Assembly (NCBI RefSeq): GCF_964656455.1
Contig: NC_135722.1
Span: forward strand, 47,386,628 to 47,450,627
Reading direction: 5' to 3'
DNA from: Halichoerus grypus
Lineage: Eukaryota > Chordata > Mammalia > Carnivora > Phocidae
Length of the DNA stretch: 64,000 nt
Shown here: positions 55,476-64,000 of the stretch, piece by piece
How positions within the stretch are numbered: the stretch's first letter is position 1
Layout of the letters: the number at the start of each line of letters is the position of its first letter
Program-made: the position numbers and the translations under genes
The notes under the pieces: generated by a model
The model's database searches: none
What the model saw: only the letters and a program-made list of their open reading frames with translations
Told to the model about the DNA's origin: nothing

Positions 55476-57184
55476 GGGAGGTTACTGTGCGTTGATCACC
55501 TGACTGACACAGACCTGGGGTCCCTCCCCTCTGCTTGGGAGTGAAGCAGGGCCCTCCCCTGGGCCCCTCCAAAGCTGGGCATGGAGCAGGGCATGGGACT
55601 CCAGTGTGTGCTATTGCTGAGCAGGGCAGGGGAGCTCCAGGTGGGCTTTAGGGGGTAGAAGCTGGAGGGAAGAGGACAAGCCCACGCATCCCATAGCCAG
55701 AGGCGGGACTGGGGGTGTCCTCCCCTCCCCTGGCCCCCAAGATAAAGAGAGGCAAGATGAAACCCTCCCTTCCCTGGGTTCTTGTGTGACCTCCCTCCAC
55801 TGAGGCCACCAGCCAGGAACTCAGCCTTGATCGCCCCCCACAGTAAGACCCCAAATCCTGAGCCTTCTACCATGGGAATACCATTCTCAAAACCCTCTTC
55901 CCTTTCAGGGTGATGGACAGCTTTTGCTGTCTCCTCCCTGCAGCTTGGGCCTGCTCTGGGGCCCACCCTTCTGCTCTTCTGGGTGAGCGAGAACAATCCC
56001 GTTGGCCTGTATTCAGCCCACGCAGGCTAGAGGCTTTCATTCATTCATTCAGCAAACCTTAATCCACTCTGTCTCAGCCCCATGCTGCAAGCACCAGACG
56101 TGCGGATGAATCATGGATCGGACACAGTCCTTGCCCTTGAGGAGGAGGGAGAAAGCCAGGAAAACAAGTGGAGCCCAGCACAGTGAGGACGAAGCCCGCA
56201 GGGAGACCTGGGACGGGCCGGTTGCCTTGCGCGGAGCAGCAGCACTTGGACAACTGCGGAGAGTCAGACAGCCCGTCCAGTGGACACACGCAGGCAGACA
56301 GATCTGCGCGCCGGCGGGCAGGAGACCCGGACACGCGAGCAGACGGGCGGGTAGGCAGAAGTAGGCGGGGCCAGCAGCCAGCTGCCGCCCTGGGCGTGGT
56401 CCGTGCACCGGGCTCCCCGGGGCCGCAGGACGGCTGTCCTGCTCTCCGCTGCAGCCGCAGCACCAAGTACAGAGCCTGCACCCGCGAGGGCAACACTGAG
56501 TGGTATGAAAATAGGGACTCGTTGGATCCAAAGGCCGGACGGGGAAGGCTGTACGGACAGGCTCCCCCCACTGTCAGGCCACTTGCTTCTCCTCCTCCGG
56601 GGACTGTTCTCAGCCTGGCCTCGGCCCCAGAGCCCAGGGCGGATGGAACCCGCCCACTGCTTCTAGCTCTGCCTGCTCCTGGATGGGGAACCGCACGTCA
56701 CCCTGCCCCAGGCCTGCTCCTCCACTGGGAGTGATGTGGGAGCATGGCTACCTCCCCACATTGTGGTTTTGTGGCCGGTGGTCCAATGCGTGGGCAGGGA
56801 TCGCTAGGGTCAAGGATCTTGGGGTAAGGGTTCTCATCCGTGGGGCATCCCCCTTCTGTGATGGAGCCACGCCCGCCTGTGTGACAGAGAAGAGGGGCAA
56901 AGAGCCAGGCGGCCTGGCCGCAGTGGGGGTTTTGTGTGTGATGTGTCTGATGTGACTGTGGAACTGGGGAGCTGTGTGTGGCTGTGTGAGATGGGGACCG
57001 AGTCGGAGTGCATGAATTTGCAGGCTGGAGTCTGTCGTGAGGAATTTTCTCGCTCAGCTTGGAAAAGTGAATCATTTCCCTGAATGGTAGCAGGACCCCC
57101 CCCCCCGCCCCCACGTTGTGCCAGACCCTCCCTGGGCCCTCAGGCCAAGGAGGGCTCTGCCCACCCCTAGGCCCCCAACTCCTA
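55476..57184. other. Downstream flank of LMO1
   Basis: GC-rich intergenic DNA. 56035-56170 carries fragment E of the recurrent old repeat family ('tcattcattcattcagcaaacc...ccttgcccttgaggaggagg'). CpG density rises at 56210-56480, but no promoter or exon could be supported. Confidence 0.5.
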
Positions 57185-57425
57185 ACTTCAGAGTTTACTG
57201 CAGATGAAGTTGTAACACAAGTTAATTACATGGTTATCGAGAGATAACGGAGCCACTCGAATGCAGTTTCTGGGCAATTACAATTGTTTCCAACAGAGTT
57301 CCCATATTGCAGCCATGAAATAACATGTCGTTTTGCAGTAATTATGTAATTAACTTGTCTCACCGCTCTAGGTTGCACAACAATTAATTCACTCACAATG
57401 AGATAGACTCAACATCAGGCAGCCG
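57185..57425. promoter_or_regulatory. Putative conserved element 1.7 kb downstream of LMO1
   Basis: AT-rich block with repeated homeodomain-type cores (GTTAATTACA, GGCAATTACAATTG, GTAATTATGTAATTAAC, CAATTAATTCAC) between GC-rich flanks, and no repeat signature. Typical of deeply conserved noncoding elements near developmental genes; conservation not measured. Confidence 0.48.
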
Positions 57426-58765
57426 GCCTCTGAAAGCCCCCGAGAGCAGAGCCGGCCTTCTAGGAGGACCCCAGCCCCATTCCGCCTACTGTAGACCTTG
57501 CCAGGGGGCTTCCTCAGTTCAACATGCGGTGAAATGTGCCAGATCCAGCACCATGGCCCCACTTATGGCTGTGTCATGGTCCCCATCCAGGACGTGGGGC
57601 TCATCTGTTTCCCAGGGCAGCCATGAGGCAGAGATCTAAACTGTGAAGTGCTGTTTTTACGAGAGCTGGAGTTACCATCCTGGACATCATGACGTGCTGA
57701 GTGGGAGACCCTTCGCCTGGGAAGTCCCGCAGCAGTCCACAGCTGCTCCCAAGAAGAGGCCACACAGGCCTTGCGGACATGCGGCTGGTGTGGAACCAAA
57801 GGGAAGGCAGGGGGTGGGCAGAGAGGAGGCTGGGCTCTTCCTATAGCAGGCAGCAGGGCAGAGCTGCTGGGGCTAATTGGGGCCAGGGATTATGCTCCTG
57901 GGGAGTGCCCCAGGGGCTCCCAAGAAAAGCCTGATCCCCCTCCCCAGCCACAGTGGCATAGGGGAAACTTGGTTAAGTGCAGGGCGTGAATGGCTCTGAC
58001 CCGGCTCTCCTTGGGGCTGCAGGAGGAGACTTCCTGTCTCCTACGGGGAGATAGGAAGTACCAAGCATGGGCAGCTAGAGGCTACAGCAGCTCGAGCCTC
58101 AGCCCGGGGCACGTGGGTGGTGGCAATGTGGACGGACGAACATCATGTGGTGGTCATGCACAGTCCCCTCTTCCTCCAGCCAGCCCGAGGGACCCCATCT
58201 TTCCTCCCTGCGTTCCTTGGTGGCCTGTGTCAGAGACACCCTAACAAGGGGCCTGGCACCCACGGAATATGGCGCCTGCTTATGCCCCACTCCTTGGCCT
58301 GAAGCTGAACCACATAGTCTGTGTTTGGAAAGAAGTTTGATTCTAATCTTGACAGTGCTGCATGGCCCACCATGAAATCTCTCTTCTCCCAGGCCTCGCC
58401 CCAGAAACTGTGCCCCACATCATGAGATGCACAGGACCCACGGCAGAACCCACATGAAATTTCTGCCTAGGAAGTCTGATCTCTGCGTGGAGACAATTGC
58501 TTTCTCCCTTAAAGCTGTCAGTGATCGTCACAGCCTGACTGCCTATGTCTGGCATGGAGTGCTCCCCAGCACCACCCATCTAGGGACGCTGCCACCAAGT
58601 GAGGGTAGATTCAGGAAAGATGCTTTGTGCTGCAACTGTGCATGCCCTCTAAAACTACAATTGCCTAAAAATGAATGATAAAGATGGACTGCTGTGAAGA
58701 TCAGTTGGTCCAGAAAAATACTTGGTCAAGCCTGGTTTAATCATGAGAAAATAACCAGATGAAAA

Positions 58766-58815
<50 letters not shown>

Positions 58816-61254
58816 CACAGAGCTCAAGAGTGCTAGATAATCAGAAGCCCCTGGACAAGGTAATCCCTGTGCCTGGGGTTCATACTGCCTTGTCTCAACA
58901 AGGGTGGGAGTCTCTTGCCCCCCAGGTGTAGGGTTGAGGGTATCCCAGATCTCTCAGACTCCCAAGAGTCAGGTAGACTACAAGTCGATTGTTCCTGAGC
59001 TCCCTCCTGTTGCTGCCATGTTTGTCACCCAGCAGCAGCCCCTCCTACCAATTGGTCTGCCCCCAGCCTAGCAGCACCTCTGTGTTCTCGCCTGCTCCTG
59101 CGGCCACGCTGAGCTCCCTCCGAGGCTCCAGTGGTCTCCAGCACTCACCACCCCTCCCCTCCGGGCTGGGGCTGGTGCTTACACGAGTTTCACATCACAC
59201 GTCTTTCTGTGGTTTCTCCTTTTCACACCTGCACCTGCTTCATGGAACAGGCGACCTCCCTTGCTGACACTTGCCTCTGGACCCTCTCCAAGGGCTCAGG
59301 GCCAGACCTAGGAAGGGGAATGCAGGCGCTGCTCAGCACATCCATCAGGACACGCGGGCAGAGCGAAGGGCGCTTTACTACGCAACTGCCGTAGCAGGAA
59401 AAGAAACAAGCTGAGGCCAGGTTTCAGGCAGGAAGGAAATCTGCAGCTCAGAGAGAGAAATGAGCTTTTAAAGCCTATTTCCCGTGGAGGAAAACAGACT
59501 TGGATTCAAATATTTTGGACTCTCCCAAATGGTTTTTATTCTGGGGCATCAGCCTTTCCCTTTATGAACCATAGTGAAAAATCCTCTGAGCTGTGGGTTC
59601 CCCCAAATACCAATTTCTTCCTCTCTAGACCCCCCTCCCCGCCGCAGGCTGCACACCTAGGCAAGCCTTCCCATGGGTGCCGCCTGGACCTCAATTCTCT
59701 GAGCTTAGATGCTCCCAGCCCAACCCAACAGCCCAGTCTCCACACTATCCCACTGGCACTGGGTTTGGCAGACCTTGTGGCCTTTGCAGGAAAAGTATGA
59801 GCCCTTTGGCTGCTGGTGGCACTGGGTTGGGGTCTCTACTCTAGTCCCTGGGCTAGAGTTTTATCAGTGAGGCAGGCCCCAGTGCGTCACCATCAGTCCG
59901 TCGGGAAGCCAGCCTGCTGCGTGGCCGCCGTGGTAGTGGGTGCTCAGGAATGGAAATCCTGGTGGACGAGGCAGGCAGGGTCCTTCTCTGTGTGGGCTTT
60001 ACCGTTAATGGGGGAGACCAACGACAAACAAAGAAATAGATCGATAACAAGCTCAAGATAGTGCGGAGAGCCTGGAAAGAGACCTGCTTTAGATAGAATG
60101 GGAAAGAATGATCTTTTCTTGCTCACCTTTAGAGACCATCTTCTCTAATGTGCTCACTTTGGGGAAATTGAGGCCCAGACAGGAAGTGATGGCACACTGA
60201 GGCCAGCCTGGGTTGGGAGCTTGACTTCTGGCCCTCAGCCTGGCCCCCAGCTGTGTCTCCTGCATCCTGAGACCTTCATTCCCCAGGGGTCCCACTTGGG
60301 CACACAGTTCCTAGAGGAAAGCAGTGCTGCTCAGCCCTGATGTCTGCTCAGTGCCTCTCTCCCTTTGTTTTCCAGGTTAGCAAGAAATATGATTCCTGAA
60401 GGTACCAAGACAGTGGGCTTGGGTTCTTGGCTGCCATCGCCAGTCTCCCTGCCCCATGATGCCACTAACTTGGGATATGTTGGCTGGGCCCATGGTTTCT
60501 GGGGATCCCAGCCTAATTATTCTGAACACTTGGAGTTACTGCCCTCCATAGAGCAGGCACCAAGAAAGCAGTTTCTCTGCAGACTCCACATGACCAGTTT
60601 TCCAGGGAAAAAGAGGATTTGCTGTAAAAGCAGGAATTGGCAATGCCCAGAGGGCCAGGGGACAATGGGGTTGGCATGACCGGTCCTCCTTTCCCCTTCC
60701 TCCAGACTCACTGCCTTCAGCCTGCTGGCCTGTTCTGAGGGGAGAGGTACTCCAGGCTTGGGCTCAGCCTCAGGCCTGCTACTGGGCCTCCCTGCTTCCA
60801 GGGATCCTGAGGGAAGCCAAGGCAAGTGGGTTGCTCATGGCCGTGCATCCCAGGGCTGAGGTGTGGGGGCCCCTGTCTGCTGCCAACAACACATACCATG
60901 CATGAGGTGCCCCCTGGAGGAAGGGTTGTTTCGTTTGGTTCCTGTGATGCTTCCCGACTTTACCCTGGGCTCTCATGCAGGGCTGTGGATTTCCAGAACA
61001 TGGCTGACAGTAGAGCCCCTTGCTTCTAGGCTGGGGACCCCAGACCATCATCCACTCCTAGCCTCTCACAGTGAAGGAGGGAAGGCACTTTGCACAAGGT
61101 AGGGTTGGGTGGGCACTGGTTCCATGGGACTCAGGAGACCCTAGACCCCTTCTCCAAGTTCCCACGGGCTGGCTTCCCCTCAGCCTGGGTCCCAGCTGGC
61201 CCAGGCCTGTCCTTTACCCCTCTCCTGCACCTGCCTACTTATTTCGGGCCTATT
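57426..61254. other. Intergenic DNA downstream of LMO1
   Basis: No gene recognised. It holds a CA microsatellite (58766-58813), fragment F of the recurrent repeat (59990-60085) and a minus-strand MIR scrap (60148-60215). Open frames are short and overlapping. Confidence 0.5.
58766..58813. repeat. CA microsatellite
   Basis: About 24 units with a CGCGCG interruption near the 5' end. Confidence 0.92.
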
Positions 61255-61480
61255 TGGAAGCTAATCCCTGCATTCATTAAGTGACCCCTCCGCCTGTTCC
61301 TCTGCTTTCATTAGAGACAAGAGAGCTAATTACCAGCCCCTCTGAGGCCCCACCACAGGCCATTTTAGAGCTGACACAGCTCTTTAAATGATTTAAAAAT
61401 CCTATTTCCCTGCAATGAAATGGGCTACCCCTCCTTCCCTATTAAAACTAATTATTATGCACTTCCCATCTGAAGAGGGA
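61255..61480. promoter_or_regulatory. Putative conserved downstream element
   Basis: Contains TTCATTAAGTG, GAGCTAATTACC, AATGATTTAAAAATCC and AAAACTAATTATTATGC words in a non-repetitive block. Homeodomain-like motif density suggests a regulatory element; low to moderate certainty. Confidence 0.4.
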
Positions 61481-63769
61481 CTCTGCTCCTTGTCCTCCCC
61501 AGACAGCAGCTCCTCACAGAAGTCTTTCCAGGTTGCTGGGAAGGGAGGAGGTAGAAGCATCTGAGGCTCTTCTCCCTCCAGCCAGACGTCCCAGTGAGTT
61601 CAGGAAGGCTGAGCCTGATGGAGACTGGGCAGGACAGGCTCAGGCTGGAGAGTTGGGTGGAGAGACGGTGTTAAGGAGTAGGGAGAAAAACCAGCCCTGA
61701 ATGGGGCCACCAGCCCCTCTGGGGCCTCAGTGCTAGAAGAGTTCCCTGCCCAAATCTAAGACTTGATCATGTCCTGTGGGAGGGGGAACCAAGTGAGGGC
61801 CACAGAGCTCTCTGGAGCTCTCTGTGGTCCTGGAGTTTTTGAGCCTCAGCCCTTGGGCTCTTGATCGCATGCACAAAGTGAAAGGGGTGGTGGAAAGCAC
61901 CTCCAAGTATTATGATGTGGGCTATGAGGAGCTCACCATCTCCAAAAGCAGCTCAATTTTATAAAGGGAGGCCCCTGCTCAGGCCCCTCTGACTCCAAGA
62001 AATGATGCCAACAGTGACCTTCGTTGTGACCCTTGTCTTTCCCTCTGCCCCATCTGGGCCCTGCAAGGTGGAAAAACCAAACTTAAAAAAAAAAAAAAAG
62101 ACTACAAGGGGGTTGTCTTAATTTCAGCATCTATGTAAGCTTGTTTCATTTCAAGGATATAATTTTATTTTGCAATTTAGCCATTATATTTATTTTAAAT
62201 CACATAGGGGGATGCCCTAACATTTTTTTTTTAACTTAGGACCTCTAACTTGAGCTCCAGACTTCATCTGGCTCTGTTCATTCAGGGCTTTGCTACATAA
62301 TGTTAGAGGTCACTCCCCCTCCCACATTCTGGGAGCCCTTGAGTCCCCTCCCCAGCGACATGTGGCAGTGGGCTGTCACTACCTGCTCTCTTCCTACCCC
62401 CACCAGCAGTGGATGCACACCTATGTTTAGCCCAGAGCCAGAACGTGTTGAAGTGGGAATGAATATATGGGAAAAAGGAAGCATGATCTGCCCCCTCTTG
62501 GGGACCCCAAGGCCTCTGCAGTGCAAGTCCCAGGCCAAGCAGGTCTCAGGCCTGCTGCCCTTGTCTCTAATGGCCCTCACCACCAGCAGCACTTTGAAGC
62601 ATGAGGCACCATCTTCCTCTCCCCCTCTTCCGTGCTCTACCAGTTCTGTGCACCTTCAAGCTTTGCCTTCTGATCTTTTGCAGGGAAACAGGCAAGAATA
62701 AAAACTCCATACAGAGGAAGAGGCACAGATTCCAGAGTCCACAACAGATGTAGGTTCCAGGCTCCTGAACCCATCTGGGTGATGACCAGATCCCCATTAC
62801 ACTTCTGGTTGCCTTTATTCCCTAGGGGAATGCTCACATTTCCACCTACCCCCACTGCTCATCAGTAGCCCCTTTGTGCAGCAAAATAATGCCCTTGGGC
62901 CTGAAGAGGCTTTAGAGGGAGGATATCAAGGGCTCCTTGCTCCCTGTGGACAGTCTAAATTCCTGAGCTCATAGGTCTGTACCCTCTGGGAACTTAGCCC
63001 CAACAGGACCAATGACACTCCCCATACTAGAAAATGTTTCTGCCTATTAAATCCCATCACCTCCTTTGCTGTATTGTGTCTCACAGCGTCCCTGGGAGCG
63101 CAGAGGTTACAAGTGAGGAAATAAAACACATCCCACATCGTGATGTAGCTAGATGGTGCGGAGGAGAGAATTGAAGTCCGCTCTTCGGCATCTTGGGACA
63201 GGGGGGCTGCTCTGTGGTAGCCTAGGCACACACATCAATATAAGCAATACGTGGCGAGAATGAATGGATGAGTATTATGTTGCGAGAATTCTGAATGGGG
63301 CAGCCCATGTGGCACAAAATACCTGAGAGGAAGCAGAGACTGCGTTGCTTCTTGCAGAAGGAATAGCTGGAGAGATGAGAGAGGCCTTACAGGTATGGGG
63401 GAGGTCTGGAATCTTGACTGGTTGGAACACAAGAGGGGACACTGGCAGGGGAGTGGGCTTGGAGTTGAGGTGGGGGACAGGAAATGGGAAGCTGAACAGT
63501 GTGTGACACAAAGAGCTGTTCTAGGTTCTGGAGCAGGACGGGGCACACGAGTCCTCTGTTTTCTAAGTCATGGCCACTTTCAATACGTCCTTTCCTGCAG
63601 GCACACGGGAAACCTCACTGGCCACCACTTATCAAAGCTCTACCTTGGTAAGGGCAGTTATAGCCTGCAGTGAAGAAAGAGTACCGAGGAAGAAGGCTTT
63701 TGGTGGCCCCGGGAAGCAGAATTATTTGAGCTGGGCGTCCGATTCATCTGGGTGGAGACACAGAGAAAG
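61481..63769. other. Intergenic DNA, no gene recognised
   Basis: Includes an A-run at 62085-62099 followed by an AT-rich stretch (62100-62240) and short unrelated frames. No poly(A)-linked processed pseudogene could be recognised upstream of the A-run. Confidence 0.5.
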
Positions 63770-63945
63770 GACACTTCCGGCTGAGACAAAACCCAGTGCA
63801 AAGGCCCGGAGTGGGGACAGTATCTGGGGAGCTCCGGGTGCAGCAGGTGGCCAGTGTGCGGCTGGAAGTAGGGGAGGAGGCGACAAGCAAAGGGGTGCGG
63901 TGCATGGAGACACCGGATGGTCTCTGTCTTGAGAATTGGGCACAT
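63770..63945. repeat. Old interspersed repeat, fragment G of the recurrent family
   Basis: 'acccagtgcaaaggcccggagtggggacag' matches the same segment as fragments A and D. Confidence 0.5.
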
Positions 63946-64000
63946 GATCGAGGTAGGGGTACCCTTTTTGGGGGGATAACTCGAGGCCCGATAGACCAGA

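Noticed and set aside
62085..62099. A-run as the tail of a processed pseudogene
   Set aside because: No recognisable coding sequence upstream and no flanking target-site duplication was seen.
55476..64000. Search for RIC3, the expected next gene beyond LMO1 in human
   Set aside because: No exon of it could be recognised; in human it lies tens of kilobases away, outside a window of this size.
1..64000. CRISPR arrays, operons, bacterial-type genes, tRNA or rRNA genes
   Set aside because: Nothing of the sort; the tRNA-like text belongs to SINE heads, and spliced exons with GT-AG introns identify a mammalian nuclear genome.

Overview
This is a piece of mammalian nuclear genome carrying one recognisable protein-coding gene, LMO1 (LIM domain only 1, rhombotin-1), on the + strand. 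The interspersed repeats include at least six tRNA-Lys-derived CAN SINEs (heads reading roughly GGGGCGCCTGGGTGGCTCAG, or its complement). These are restricted to Carnivora. Their tails and bodies look like the bear/seal/mustelid type rather than the dog SINEC_Cf type, so a non-canid caniform carnivore is my best guess; the exact species cannot be read from the sequence.

Layout. 1-14.6 kb is upstream intergenic DNA. From 4.2 to 10.1 kb it is a graveyard of old minus-strand LINE-1 pieces with four SINEs nested in it. At 14.6-15.6 kb and 19.2-20.5 kb are two CpG-island promoters, each with a tiny coding first exon: exon 1b (ATG at 15135, 155-aa isoform) and exon 1a (ATG at 19837, 156-aa isoform). 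Either exon splices over a roughly 31-36 kb first intron to shared exon 2 (50732-50945), then exon 3 (53506-53631) and exon 4 (55087-55192, TAA at 55190-55192). An ATTAAA polyadenylation signal lies at 55454-55459. All splice sites are GT-AG and all phases agree. 55.5-64 kb is downstream intergenic DNA; no neighbouring gene is visible.

The rest is intron or intergenic DNA. It holds ancient repeats (MIR, L2 and L1 3' ends, an LTR-like block, and one recurrent old repeat family seen in seven fragments) and several AT-rich, TAAT/GATA-rich islands inside GC-rich DNA that look like conserved regulatory elements. The product is a LIM-only transcriptional adaptor, so the functional logic of the window is regulatory: two promoters, a long enhancer-bearing intron 1, and candidate CTCF sites in convergent orientation. 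I found no new gene system, CRISPR array or RNA gene. The most unusual points are a perfect 104-bp direct repeat flanking an unexplained AT-rich block (31.3-32.35 kb), the duplicated first exons, and a GATA-containing island about 3.2 kb before exon 2 that may correspond to the human neuroblastoma-risk enhancer.
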